From Bradyrhizobium embrapense (GTDB lineage: Bacteria > Pseudomonadota > Alphaproteobacteria > Rhizobiales > Xanthobacteraceae), in contig NZ_LFIP02000003.1 in assembly GCF_001189235.2 (NCBI RefSeq), positions 1 through 64,000 of the forward strand: a stretch of 64,000 bases of DNA, in the 5' to 3' direction. This document shows, in pieces, positions 1 to 8,304 of this stretch. The notes beneath the pieces were generated by a model that saw only the letters and a list, made by a program, of their open reading frames with translations, searched no databases and was not told where the DNA came from. Position 1 is the first letter of the stretch. Every line of letters begins with the position of its first letter. The translations under genes were made by a program, and so were the position numbers.

Positions 1-189
1 GGCCTTTTGATCGACCAGATCGGCGAGGTGTTGCGGCTGCCCGACGACGGCCGTGAGGACAACCCGGTCAACCTCGATCCCCGCATGGCCAAGCTCGCCG
101 GCGGCGTCCACCGCCTCGACGGCCAGCTCATGGTCGTCCTCGATATCGATCGCGTGCTCGAACTGGTGCCTGATGCCAAGGCGGCCTGA
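1..189 (+). CDS. cheW: CheW chemotaxis coupling protein, C-terminal part
   Basis: The reading frame is open at the left window edge and ends at a TGA, leaving the last 62 residues. They carry the typical CheW end: a short strand reading GLLIDQIGEVLRL, then a segment stating that the protein's own state is checked (GGVHRLDGQLMVVLDIDRVL). CheW is the cytoplasmic scaffold that links the histidine kinase CheA to chemoreceptors. The identity is supported by cheY, cheB and cheR following on the same strand. The start and the upstream genes, probably cheA, lie outside the window. Confidence 0.88.
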   Translation, partial: GLLIDQIGEVLRLPDDGREDNPVNLDPRMAKLAGGVHRLDGQLMVVLDIDRVLELVPDAKAA

Positions 190-252
190 GACGGGCCGAT
201 AGAACAGAAGAACTGAAACATCCCGCCGGGGATGAGGAAGTAGAGGTCGCAG

Positions 253-618
253 ATGAGAACGTGTCTTGTTGTCGATGACTCCAGCGTCATCCGCAAGGTC
301 GCCCGCCGTATCCTGGAAGGGCTCGATTTCCAGATCGTCGAAGCCGAGGACGGCGCCAAGGCGCTCGAAGCCTGCAAGCGCGCGATGCCCGAGGCCGTGC
401 TGCTCGACTGGAACATGCCTGTGATGGACGGCTACGAGTTTCTCGGCAATCTCCGCCGCATGCCCGGCGGCGATCAGCCCAAGGTCGTGTTCTGCACCAC
501 AGAGAACGATGTCGCGCATATCGCACGCGCGCTGCATGCCGGCGCCAACGAATACATCATGAAGCCGTTCGACCGGGACATCGTCACCGCGAAGTTCCAG
601 GAGGTCGGGCTAATCTAA
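253..618 (+). CDS. cheY: CheY-type single-domain response regulator
   Basis: The 121-residue protein is a lone receiver domain with no output domain. It shows the acidic pair D8-D9 (LVVDDSS), the phospho-acceptor D52 in LLDWNMP, the switch threonine in CTTEN near residue 83, and the invariant K104 in YIMKPFD. Phosphorylated by CheA, such proteins bind the flagellar switch and set the direction or speed of rotation. It starts 63 nt after cheW with a purine-rich stretch (gaggaagtagagg) ahead of the ATG. Its place between cheW and cheB fits a chemotaxis operon. Which of several possible CheY paralogues it is cannot be told. Confidence 0.93.
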   Translation: MRTCLVVDDSSVIRKVARRILEGLDFQIVEAEDGAKALEACKRAMPEAVLLDWNMPVMDGYEFLGNLRRMPGGDQPKVVFCTTENDVAHIARALHAGANEYIMKPFDRDIVTAKFQEVGLI

Positions 619-694
619 ATTCTACCTTCGATCCGGCGGCAGAAGCCTTCGGCTCAACGGTTGTTGTGCGTCGTGTTGCGTCGCTGGTGAAGTC

Positions 695-1855
695 ATGAGT
701 GTTGCGTTGACAAGTACTGTGGTCCCGACATCGACCCGATCCGACAAGGTGCGGGTGATGGTCGTTGACGATTCCGTGGTCATCCGCGGGATGATCTCGC
801 GCTGGATCGGCGCCGAGCCGGACATGGAGGTCGTGGCCTCGCTGCGCACCGGCCTCGATGCCGTCAACCAGCTCGAGCGCTTCAACCCCGACGTTGCGGT
901 GCTCGATATCGAGATGCCCGACCTCGACGGCATCTCGGCGCTGCCGCAGCTCCTGGCCAAGAAGCGCGACCTCGTCATCATCATGGCCTCGACGCTGACC
1001 CGCCGCAACGCGGAGATCAGCCTGAAGGCGCTCTCGCTCGGCGCGTCCGATTACATTCCGAAGCCTGAGAGCACGCGCGAGGCCACCGCCGCGGAAACTT
1101 TCCGCCACGACCTGATCCAGAAGATCCGTCATCTCGGCGCCAAGGCGCGGCGCAGCACGGTGCACACCACGGCGAGCCCGCCGCTCGCGCCCGGACATGA
1201 CAAGCCGCGCACGGGGCTGGCCCCCGCCGCAGCACCCGCCCAGGTCGCGCGCCGTTCGTTCGGCCTGCTGCAGCCGAAGGTGCTGCTGATCGGCTCCTCC
1301 ACCGGCGGCCCCCAGGCGCTGATGTCGCTGGTCGCAGAGATCGGCCCCGTGATCGATCGCGTGCCGGTGCTGATCACCCAGCACATGCCGCCGACCTTCA
1401 CCACCATTCTTGCCGAGCACCTGGCGCGCACCAGCAAGCGGCCAGCGCATGAGGGGATCGACGGCGAGACCATCAAGCCGGGCCAGATCTATCTGGCGCC
1501 GGGCGGACGCCATATGCGCATCGTCCGCCACGGCATCGATGCCACGATCGCGCTCGATGACGGGCCGCCGGTCAATTTCTGCAAGCCCGCGGTAGATCCG
1601 ATGTTCACCTCCGCGATCGATGTCTGGCAGGGCAGCATCATGTCGGTGATCCTGACCGGCATGGGCTCCGACGGCATGCGCGGCGGCAAGGACATCGTCG
1701 CCGCCGGCGGCAGCGTGATCGCCCAGGACGAAGCGAGCAGCGTGGTGTGGGGCATGCCCGGTGCCGCGGTCCATGCCGGCATCTGCGCAGCCGTGCTGCC
1801 GCTCAATCAGATCGCACCGAAGCTCGTTCGCGTGTTTGCGGGAGACCGTTCGTGA
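695..1855 (+). CDS. cheB: CheB, receptor-glutamate methylesterase/deamidase
   Basis: The protein has 386 residues. An N-terminal receiver domain (about 20-140) has phospho-acceptor D71 in VLDIEMP. A proline/alanine-rich linker (about 150-190) leads to the C-terminal methylesterase domain. The catalytic triad can be read: a serine in GSSTGG (201-202), H230 in ITQHMPP and D326 in GMGSDGM. CheB removes methyl groups from chemoreceptor glutamates and so resets sensitivity in adaptation. The stop overlaps the start of cheR by 4 nt (GTGA), which implies translational coupling of the opposing enzymes. Confidence 0.95.
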   Translation: MSVALTSTVVPTSTRSDKVRVMVVDDSVVIRGMISRWIGAEPDMEVVASLRTGLDAVNQLERFNPDVAVLDIEMPDLDGISALPQLLAKKRDLVIIMASTLTRRNAEISLKALSLGASDYIPKPESTREATAAETFRHDLIQKIRHLGAKARRSTVHTTASPPLAPGHDKPRTGLAPAAAPAQVARRSFGLLQPKVLLIGSSTGGPQALMSLVAEIGPVIDRVPVLITQHMPPTFTTILAEHLARTSKRPAHEGIDGETIKPGQIYLAPGGRHMRIVRHGIDATIALDDGPPVNFCKPAVDPMFTSAIDVWQGSIMSVILTGMGSDGMRGGKDIVAAGGSVIAQDEASSVVWGMPGAAVHAGICAAVLPLNQIAPKLVRVFAGDRS

Positions 1856-2721
1856 CGCCGCTGGACTACGAGTATCTGCGTAAGCTGCTGAAGGAACGTT
1901 CCGGTCTCGATCTGTCGGCCGACAAGCAATATCTCGTCGAGAGCCGCCTGTTGCCCCTGGCGCGCAGATCGAACCTCGCCGGCATTCCCGAACTCGTCCA
2001 GAAGATAAAGGGCGGCGCCGAGATCCTCACGTCGGAGGTGGTCGAGGCGATGACCACCAACGAGACCTTCTTCTTTCGCGACAAGATCCCGTTCGACCAT
2101 CTGAAAGAAGCGGTGCTGCCGGCGCTGGCGCAGGCTCGTGCCGCGCGCCGCAGCTTGCGGGTCTGGTGCGCGGCCTCGTCGACCGGGCAGGAGCCGTATT
2201 CGATCGCGATGCTGCTGAAGGAGATGACCGCGCTGTTCGCCGGCTGGCGCATCGAGATCATCGCCACCGACCTGTCGCAGGCGGTGCTGGAAAAGTCCAA
2301 GGCCGGCCTGTTCAGCCAGTTCGAGGTGCAGCGCGGGCTGCCGATCCAGCTGCTGGTCAAGCACTTCGTGCAGCAGGGCGAGTGCTGGCAGCTCAATGCC
2401 GATATCCGCGGCATGGTGCAGCACCGCCAGCTCAATCTGCTGCAGGACGTTTCGCATCTCGGCACCTTCGACGTGATCTTCTGCCGCAACGTGCTGATCT
2501 ATTTCGATCAGCAGACCAAGGCATCGATCTTCGGCAAGATCTCCCGGATGCTCGAGCCCGACGGCGTGCTGGCGCTCGGTGCGGCGGAATCCGTGGTCGG
2601 CATCACCAATCTGTTCAGGCCCTATCCGGACCGCCGCGGGCTCTATCAGCCCAGCACCGCGCCCGTCGCGCGCGCCGGCGCCGCGCATGTGCTGAAGGCG
2701 GTCGCGTCCGCTGCTCGTTGA
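1852..2721 (+). CDS. cheR: CheR, chemoreceptor glutamate methyltransferase
   Basis: The protein has 289 residues from a GTG start that overlaps the cheB stop. A start further upstream, inside cheB, would add 35 residues out of the cheB frame and is unlikely. An N-terminal helical domain ([19 protein letters not shown]) precedes the SAM-dependent methyltransferase fold, with motif I visible as [15 protein letters not shown] and later [13 protein letters not shown]. CheR methylates receptor glutamates using S-adenosylmethionine. It is the last gene of the chemotaxis operon here; a palindromic repeat follows its stop. Confidence 0.94.
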   Translation: MTPLDYEYLRKLLKERSGLDLSADKQYLVESRLLPLARRSNLAGIPELVQKIKGGAEILTSEVVEAMTTNETFFFRDKIPFDHLKEAVLPALAQARAARRSLRVWCAASSTGQEPYSIAMLLKEMTALFAGWRIEIIATDLSQAVLEKSKAGLFSQFEVQRGLPIQLLVKHFVQQGECWQLNADIRGMVQHRQLNLLQDVSHLGTFDVIFCRNVLIYFDQQTKASIFGKISRMLEPDGVLALGAAESVVGITNLFRPYPDRRGLYQPSTAPVARAGAAHVLKAVASAAR

Positions 2722-2756
2722 GCAGAATGCGCTGAGGCGGCGTCCGCTTTCTCCGT

Positions 2757-2840
2757 GTCATTGCGAGCGAAGCGAAGCAATCCATTCCGCCGCGAGCGAA
2801 GAAATGGATTGCTTCGTCGCTATCGCTCCTCGTAATGACG
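2757..2840. repeat. Palindromic intergenic repeat, family A copy 1
   Basis: The element starts GTCATTGCGAG and ends CTCGTAATGAC, with inner arms AAGCAATCCATT and AATGGATTGCTT. It can fold into one long hairpin. Copies of the same family lie at 12992-13080 and 34478-34597. It sits between convergent genes, directly after cheR, as is usual for such elements. Confidence 0.8.
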
Positions 2841-2901
2841 GCGATGCAAAGTCCATCTTCTCGGGATGACGGGGTGAAGACGCGCGCTTGCGTCAACGCC
2901 G

Positions 2902-4059
2902 CTACAAAATCGCGTGCGGCAGGAAGCGCGAAGTGTTGCCGGTGATCGGGTTCTCGTCCTCTCGGATCGAGAGCCCGCAGGGCGTGTGGTCGACCAGCCA
3001 GCTGCCGACCACCGGGTACTGCCCGGAGAAATTCGACAGCGGCGCGAGCGCCTGCTGGATGAAGCCCTCGGCGCCGTAGGGGCCTTGCTCCGCGACCAGC
3101 GTGATGCCGGCGCTGACCAGTTCGACATTGGCGCCCTCACGCGAATAGATCGGCTTGCGCACGAACGAGGTGCCGAGCTGCGCGGCCTGCGGGTCGTCCT
3201 CGAAATAGGCCGGCAGCAGGTTGGGATGATTTGGGAACATTTCCCACAACAGCGGCAGGATGCCCTTGTTGGAGAGGATCGCCTTCCATGGCGGCTCGAT
3301 CCATTGCGTCGGTGCCGTCGAGAGGTTCTTGCCAAACGCGTCGTGGAACATCCACTCCCATGGATAGAGCTTGAACGCGAGCGCGATCGGGCGTTCGTCG
3401 AGGTCGACGAACTGGCCGTCATTGCGCAGCCCGATCTGTTCGATGTCGAGCAGCGTCGTCTTCAGCCCGGCCTGCGCCGCGGTATCCTCGAGATAGGCGA
3501 GCGTGCCGGCGTCCTCGGAATTGCCGGTCAGTCCGGTGAGATGCAGCGGGCGGGTCGCGCCGATCGTCTTCCAGGCCGCGATCAACGCTTCGTGGATCGA
3601 GTTGAACTGGTCGGCGCGCTTCGGGATGATGTTGCGTTCGATTGCCTGTTCGAGCCAGGTCCATTGGAACACCGCGGCCTCGAAGATCGACGTCGGCGTG
3701 TCGGCATTGTATTCGAGCAGCTTGGCTGGGCCGCTGCCGCTGAATTTGAGGTCGAGCCGGCCGTAGAGGCTCGGCTCCTTGCGGCGCCAACTCGCCGCGA
3801 TCATATCCCAAAACGCCTCCGGTATCTTCATCCGGCGCAGATAGCGTTCATCCTTGACCGCACGCCCGGCGAGTTCGAGGCACATCGCGTCGATCTCGCC
3901 GGTCGGCGCCTCGATATCGCGCTCGATCTCGTCGAGCGTGAAGCCGTAATAGGCGCGCTCGTCCCAGTAACGTTCGCCGTCGATGGTGTGGAAGGTGAAG
4001 CCGGCGCTTTCGGCGGTCGCCTGCCAATCGTCGCGCTCGGAACATGCGATGCGTTGCAT
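2902..4059 (-). CDS. Glutathionylspermidine synthase-like ATP-grasp ligase (YjfC/YgiC type)
   Basis: The 385-residue protein matches the length of E. coli YgiC and YjfC and corresponds to the synthetase half of glutathionylspermidine synthetase without the amidase domain. The conserved metal/ATP-site segment EYNADTPT is at 116-123, after the R101 and D103 positions in GRLDLKF. Family members are thought to join an amine or peptide through an acyl phosphate; the true substrate of the YjfC type is not established. It is the third gene of a minus-strand set after a DUF350 membrane protein and a DUF1190-like protein, the same order as yjfL-yjfM-yjfC. There is no signal peptide, so it acts in the cytoplasm. 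Confidence 0.9.
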   Translation of the reverse strand: MQRIACSERDDWQATAESAGFTFHTIDGERYWDERAYYGFTLDEIERDIEAPTGEIDAMCLELAGRAVKDERYLRRMKIPEAFWDMIAASWRRKEPSLYGRLDLKFSGSGPAKLLEYNADTPTSIFEAAVFQWTWLEQAIERNIIPKRADQFNSIHEALIAAWKTIGATRPLHLTGLTGNSEDAGTLAYLEDTAAQAGLKTTLLDIEQIGLRNDGQFVDLDERPIALAFKLYPWEWMFHDAFGKNLSTAPTQWIEPPWKAILSNKGILPLLWEMFPNHPNLLPAYFEDDPQAAQLGTSFVRKPIYSREGANVELVSAGITLVAEQGPYGAEGFIQQALAPLSNFSGQYPVVGSWLVDHTPCGLSIREDENPITGNTSRFLPHAIL

Positions 4060-4101
4060 AAGGGAGTCCGTGATCTTCAGACGATGCGTGTCAGCTCGGT
4101 G

Positions 4102-4524
4102 TCAGCCGCCGCCGAAGCCGAACGCATGCGCAAACGAGCCGAAGCCGCCGCGGCTGACCGACGAAGTTGACGATGAACCCGACGAGGATGAAGAGCCGCC
4201 GGACGAGGAACTGCTGCTGTAGAAGCTGCTGCGCGACGAGCCGCCGCCTCCACCGCTGCCGCCCGATCCGGATGACGAACTGCGCGGCGCGCAATCGGCG
4301 CCGGGCTGCGGGACGGCCGGCGCGGTCACGCCCGCAGGCGTTGGTGGGATGGGCTGGCAATTCTGCCGCGGCATCAGCGCATAGGCGCCGCCGCCAACCG
4401 CGAGCGTGCCCATCACCAGCAGCGCGACATGGTTGGAGCGTTTGGAAGGCGGTTCCAATCGCGGCGGTACCGCCGGCACCACCGGCCGCCGCTTGCCGAA
4501 TTCCGGGTTCGGTTTGCGCGCCAT
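4102..4524 (-). CDS. Small Ser/Gly-rich DUF1190 (YjfM/YgiB)-like membrane-anchored protein
   Basis: The protein has 140 residues. A basic/proline-rich N-terminus leads to one membrane segment (about 33-50), then two cysteines (C56, C78), a low-complexity serine/glycine stretch (about 82-122) and a C-terminal tail with SRGGFGS (124-130). The RGGFG motif resembles the TRGGFG tail of E. coli YgiB as I recall it, and the position between DUF350 and ligase genes matches yjfM. The assignment therefore rests on context plus a short motif, not on overall similarity. The tail could be what the neighbouring ligase modifies, which is inference. It lies 15 nt after the DUF350 gene. Confidence 0.72.
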   Translation of the reverse strand: MARKPNPEFGKRRPVVPAVPPRLEPPSKRSNHVALLVMGTLAVGGGAYALMPRQNCQPIPPTPAGVTAPAVPQPGADCAPRSSSSGSGGSGGGGGSSRSSFYSSSSSSGGSSSSSGSSSTSSVSRGGFGSFAHAFGFGGG

Positions 4525-4539
4525 GGTCAGCTCAATCGC

Positions 4540-4944
4540 TCAGTAGATCATGCAGGCCGCGTTCAGCGCGCCTGCGGCCAGCGAGGACAGCCCGAGCCAG
4601 ATCGCCGCCGCCATCTCGCCGGAGGCGATCCGCGCCGACAGGTTCGGCACCGGGATCTTGACGATGTAGAAGACGATGATCTGCACGATCAGCGCGATGA
4701 TGCTCCAGATCATGCAGTCGATCACATTGGCCGAATGCGCGATGGCGCTGACAACAGGCAGCACGAAGCCGAGCAGGCTGAGGCCGAGCGCAATCGCCGC
4801 CGCCGGATCGTTGTCGCGGATCAGCTGGAATTCGTCATGCGGGGTGACGCGTGTGTAGACGAAGAGGTAGGCGACCACGGCGATCAGCGCTGTGCAGAAA
4901 TAGACCAGGAACGCCGGCAGGCCGGCGAGGGATTGCAGGATCAT
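4540..4944 (-). CDS. DUF350 family inner-membrane protein (YjfL type)
   Basis: The 134-residue protein is very hydrophobic with four likely membrane helices (about 8-30, 47-70, 76-98 and 108-130). The polar first loop TRVTPHDEFQLIRDNDPAAA is the typical DUF350 signature. Function is unknown, but DUF350 genes often accompany DUF1190 and glutathionylspermidine-synthase-like genes, as here, so a membrane role in the same process is likely. It is the first gene of the minus-strand operon. The 185 nt up to the divergent gene at 5130 should hold the promoter. Confidence 0.87.
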   Translation of the reverse strand: MILQSLAGLPAFLVYFCTALIAVVAYLFVYTRVTPHDEFQLIRDNDPAAAIALGLSLLGFVLPVVSAIAHSANVIDCMIWSIIALIVQIIVFYIVKIPVPNLSARIASGEMAAAIWLGLSSLAAGALNAACMIY

Positions 4945-5129
4945 GTGATGCGCCCGAACAGCCCTAGATAGTCATCCTATAGCTGATTGGTCGCGGTTCG
5001 CGAAGCTTCGGTTCGATTTGAGCTGTGGGCTGGCCGCCGACCGCCGGCAGAAAATTGCTGCGCGGCGGTGTGAGCCGCTTCACAGCGGTTTCAGCGATAG
5101 TCGTCTATACGATATGCAACCAGAAGTGA

Positions 5130-5414
5130 ATGTCGCGAATGGGCTCGGTGATCCCGATGACGACCAGCTTTGGCAACGACATCCTGCCGATGTTTCGACC
5201 GGGGGACATCGCCTGCATGGCGCCGAAGGGCGTTCGGCTCGGCGACGCCGACTGGATCTGCGACCCGGCCGGCAATGATGACTTCGCCGATCATGCCAAC
5301 GCACGCCGCGTCTTCGCTGCACTGTCGTCCGGCTTCATGCCGCCCGGTCACCGATGGTCGCAGGACGCGCTCGACACCTATGCGAGCTGGATGGGGGACG
5401 GATTCCAACCTTGA
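5130..5414 (+). CDS. Small FGND-type protein of unknown function
   Basis: The protein has 94 residues, or 85 if the ATG at 5157 is used. It is rich in acidic and aromatic residues with no signal peptide or membrane segment. The pattern FGNDILPMFRPGDIACM, then DDFADHANARRVFAAL, then MPPGHRWSQDALDTYASWM resembles a small, poorly described bacterial family that I recall only by its 'F..DI.PLFR..D...M ... MP....W......F..W' pattern. No catalytic residues can be pointed out. It precedes the CxxCH gene by 49 nt on the same strand and is probably cotranscribed with it. Confidence 0.62.
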   Translation: MSRMGSVIPMTTSFGNDILPMFRPGDIACMAPKGVRLGDADWICDPAGNDDFADHANARRVFAALSSGFMPPGHRWSQDALDTYASWMGDGFQP

Positions 5415-5463
5415 ACGGATTGCAACCTTGAACCCCAACCTTGAATCCAATGTGGAGAGCAAG

Positions 5464-6651
5464 ATGAGAAGATCGATCGACACGCTGCTCGTCTGTGGTC
5501 TGCTGGTGCTTCTCGGGCTTCCGGCTGCGGCGCAATCGCCGCCGAACCCTGCGATGAGCGCGCCGGATCAGGTCGCCTGGCAGCTCTTCATCCAGGCCAA
5601 CACCCGCGCCGGCGGCAGCAATTCGACGTTCGAGACTTGGGCGAGCGATACCGATCTGTTCCAGCCCAATCCGCAGTTCCCGGCCGCAGCGACGCCGCCG
5701 TCGCTGCGGCCGCCGATCCTGCCGCAGGTGGCGCGCGAAGGCGTGCAGCAGAGCGGCGGATTGTTGCCGGCGCTGCCGCCGGGCGCCGCGCAGGGGCAGA
5801 TGGAGGAAACGCGTCACAACAAGCCGACGTTCGATTTCATCGTGCAGAACAATCTCTACAAGCGCTCGGGCGTGAAGGCCGCCTTCGGCAAGCAGCTGTC
5901 GTTCCCGGTCGATTCGATCGAGGTGAAGGGCAATTGGATGCCGGTCAGCGACATTCCGCAATTCACCAACAACAAGGTGACGGTGGCGCAGGTGCCGCAG
6001 CTCTATCACGTCAACAGCGCGGCCGGCGTGCAGTACGCCCTGGTCTCGATGCATGTCATCAGCAAGCAGGTGCCGAACTGGACCTGGGCGACGTTCGAGC
6101 ACCGTTTCAATCCGGGCCGCTGCGACATCATCGGTTGCCGCGATAATTTCGGCGCGCAGACCGCATTCGTGCCGTCGAACCGGATCGCCGGCCAGGGCTA
6201 TCCGGATTGCGTGAAGACGGCCGCACTGACCGCGATGCTGTCGAGCGCGGATATCGATCCCGTCTACAACAACTACTGCCTGAAGGGATCACAGGCCGAT
6301 TTCGTCGACAACGTCGGGCTCGACATCAGGGTCGGCAATTCCGTCACCGAGGACGGCTTCGTCGCGACGTCGTCCTGCATCACCTGTCACGGACGAGCGG
6401 CCTTCAAGGCCGACGGCACGCCGGCCTCGCAGGCGGGATTCCTGTCGTTCGGTCCGAATGGCCCGGTCGCTCCGCTCGGGCCGCTGCTGCCGGAATGGTA
6501 CTGGAAGTTCTCGGGCCAGCCGCCGATCTTCGAAGGCAAGCCGGGCCTCACGCGCATCGCAACGGCTGCGGACTTCGTGTGGTCGATCCCGTTCTGCGCC
6601 TACGACGATACGCAAACTCCGGTACAGCCGACGCCATGTAGCGGCAAGTGA
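5464..6651 (+). CDS. Exported protein with a single CxxCH haem-type motif
   Basis: The protein has 395 residues. The start at 5464 is preceded by GGAGAG and gives a clear signal peptide (MRRSIDTLLVCGLLVLLGLP...AAAQ), so the mature protein is periplasmic or secreted. A single c-type haem attachment motif, CITCH, is at 305-309, within a longer domain with no cytochrome fold that I recognise. Further cysteines at 220, 225, 249 and 272 could form disulfides. The sequence does not match a named family that I know. The sedolisin gene begins 10 nt downstream, suggesting one transcript. Confidence 0.75.
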   Translation: MRRSIDTLLVCGLLVLLGLPAAAQSPPNPAMSAPDQVAWQLFIQANTRAGGSNSTFETWASDTDLFQPNPQFPAAATPPSLRPPILPQVAREGVQQSGGLLPALPPGAAQGQMEETRHNKPTFDFIVQNNLYKRSGVKAAFGKQLSFPVDSIEVKGNWMPVSDIPQFTNNKVTVAQVPQLYHVNSAAGVQYALVSMHVISKQVPNWTWATFEHRFNPGRCDIIGCRDNFGAQTAFVPSNRIAGQGYPDCVKTAALTAMLSSADIDPVYNNYCLKGSQADFVDNVGLDIRVGNSVTEDGFVATSSCITCHGRAAFKADGTPASQAGFLSFGPNGPVAPLGPLLPEWYWKFSGQPPIFEGKPGLTRIATAADFVWSIPFCAYDDTQTPVQPTPCSGK

Positions 6652-6661
6652 GATCGCAGCG

Positions 6662-8239
6662 ATGGCGGGCGCCTCCGAGCGCAGGGTTCCGCTAGCCGGC
6701 AGCAACCGCGCCGCGCCCGTCGGTGCGACGCTGGTCGGCGATGTCGATCCCGATGGGCGGATCCCCATCGTGGTCTATGTGAAGCGGCGCACCCCCGACA
6801 AGTTTGCGCCGGGCAGCGCCGGTGATCTTGCCCGGCTCGCCGGGCCGATCACGCGGCACCAGCTCGCGACGGAGCGTCACCGCAGTCATGCCCGCGCCAT
6901 CGCCCGCGTGGTGCGGCTGGCGGCCGAGCGAGGCTTGACCGTCGGCCGCAGCGATCCGGTCGCGCGCACGGTCGAGCTGCAAGGCACCGCGCGGCAGATG
7001 GCCGAGATCTTCGGCGCGACGCTGCGCACCTACCACGACGGCGAGCGCACGTTTCGCGCCCGCGTCGGCGGCCTGACGGTGCCGGCCGAGATCGCGCCAT
7101 GGACCCGCGCCATTCTCGGCTTCGATCAGCGGCCGCTGCGGACCAGGACGCCGCTTGTGAGGGCCGAGGCCGACACGGGCAGCGGCAGCGGACTGTGGCC
7201 GACCGACGTCGCGGCGCTCTACGGCATTCCGCTCGATCGCGACGTGTCGTCGATCTGCGTCGGCGTCATCGCGCTCGGTGGCGGCTATCTCGCGAGCGAT
7301 CTCGCCATGGCGGTGGCCGGCATGGACCGGCCGCCGCCGGTGGTCGTCAACGTGCCGCCGGCCGGCAATGATGGCAGCTTCGGCAGCAACGATGTCGCCG
7401 ATCAGGAGATCGCGCTCGATCTCCAGGTGCTCGCCGGCCTGCTGCCGAAGGGCAAGATCGCGGTCTACTTTGCCGAGAACTCCGCCGCCGGTCTCACCGG
7501 CGCGATCCATCAGGCGGTGTTCGATGAGAAGCACGCGCCGCAGGTAATCTCCGTCAGCTGGGGTAGCGCCGAGAAATACTGGACCGAGCCGGGGCGCGAC
7601 GCGATGCAGGCGGTGCTGGCCGATGCCGCGCGGCTGCGGGTCAGCGTGCTGTTCGCCTCGGGTGATCAGCTCGCGACCAGCGGCCTGACCGACGGCAAAG
7701 TCCATGTCTGGTTTCCCGCCTCGAGCCCCTATGCGACGAGCTGCGGCGGCACCCAGCCCGTGGGCAATGGGGCGGCCGCCGCGGAGGCGGTCTGGAACGC
7801 CGGCGCGGTCGGCACCGGCGGCGGCATCAGCGACGCGTTTCCCGTCCCCGACTATCAGTTGCATGTGACGCTGCCGGAATCGCAGAACGACGGCGCCATC
7901 AGGCGCGGCGTGCCCGATGTCGCCTGCGCGGCGTCGGCGAGCCCGGGCTACCGCATCATCGTCAACGGACAGGCAATGGCGATGAGCGGGACCAGCGCCG
8001 CGACGCCGCTATGGGCCGCGCTGGTCGCAATAGCTGTCGCCGCGCGCGGCGAGCAGATCGGCTTGCTCAACGCGGCGCTGTATTCCAACCCTGGCGCGTT
8101 CCGTGCGGTCGTGCAGGGCAATAACCGCGTCGGCGGCAGGGGTTACGATGCCGGCCCCGGTTGGAACGCCTGCACCGGGCTCGGCGTTCCGAAGGGCGCG
8201 GATCTGCTTGCCGCCTTGACCGCGATCCCGGTGGCGTAA
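6662..8239 (+). CDS. Sedolisin (S53, pro-kumamolisin type) serine-carboxyl peptidase
   Basis: The 525-residue protein has a prodomain (about 30-165) followed by the catalytic domain. The sedolisin triad and oxyanion residue can be read: E249 and D253 in DQEIALDLQ, D335 in FASGDQ, and S445 in MSGTSAATP. The C-terminal calcium-site region appears as YDAGPGWNACTGLG. Sedolisins are acid-active endopeptidases that mature by self-cleavage. Unusually, no N-terminal signal peptide is seen from the ATG at 6662, and earlier starts in this frame overlap the preceding gene. Export by another route or cytoplasmic action is open. It ends the 5130-8239 block. Confidence 0.92.
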   Translation: MAGASERRVPLAGSNRAAPVGATLVGDVDPDGRIPIVVYVKRRTPDKFAPGSAGDLARLAGPITRHQLATERHRSHARAIARVVRLAAERGLTVGRSDPVARTVELQGTARQMAEIFGATLRTYHDGERTFRARVGGLTVPAEIAPWTRAILGFDQRPLRTRTPLVRAEADTGSGSGLWPTDVAALYGIPLDRDVSSICVGVIALGGGYLASDLAMAVAGMDRPPPVVVNVPPAGNDGSFGSNDVADQEIALDLQVLAGLLPKGKIAVYFAENSAAGLTGAIHQAVFDEKHAPQVISVSWGSAEKYWTEPGRDAMQAVLADAARLRVSVLFASGDQLATSGLTDGKVHVWFPASSPYATSCGGTQPVGNGAAAAEAVWNAGAVGTGGGISDAFPVPDYQLHVTLPESQNDGAIRRGVPDVACAASASPGYRIIVNGQAMAMSGTSAATPLWAALVAIAVAARGEQIGLLNAALYSNPGAFRAVVQGNNRVGGRGYDAGPGWNACTGLGVPKGADLLAALTAIPVA

Positions 8240-8251
8240 TTTCTCAAACAA

Positions 8252-8276
8252 AAACCCCGCCATTTGCGGCGGGGTC
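8252..8276 (-). terminator. Rho-independent terminator of ctrA
   Basis: The arms CCCCGCC (8255-8261) and GGCGGGG (8268-8274) form a hairpin. On the minus strand it is followed by a T-run (complement of aaaaa), placed 30-50 nt after the ctrA stop. Confidence 0.85.
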
Positions 8277-8304
8277 CAGGAGGTTTGCTGTAGAAAGCGA
8301 AGCG

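Noticed and set aside
584-1774. Long minus-strand open frame opposite cheB
   Set aside because: It is antisense to a clear CheB gene, His/Arg/Ala-rich in composition and without a recognisable domain; a codon shadow of GC-rich coding DNA.
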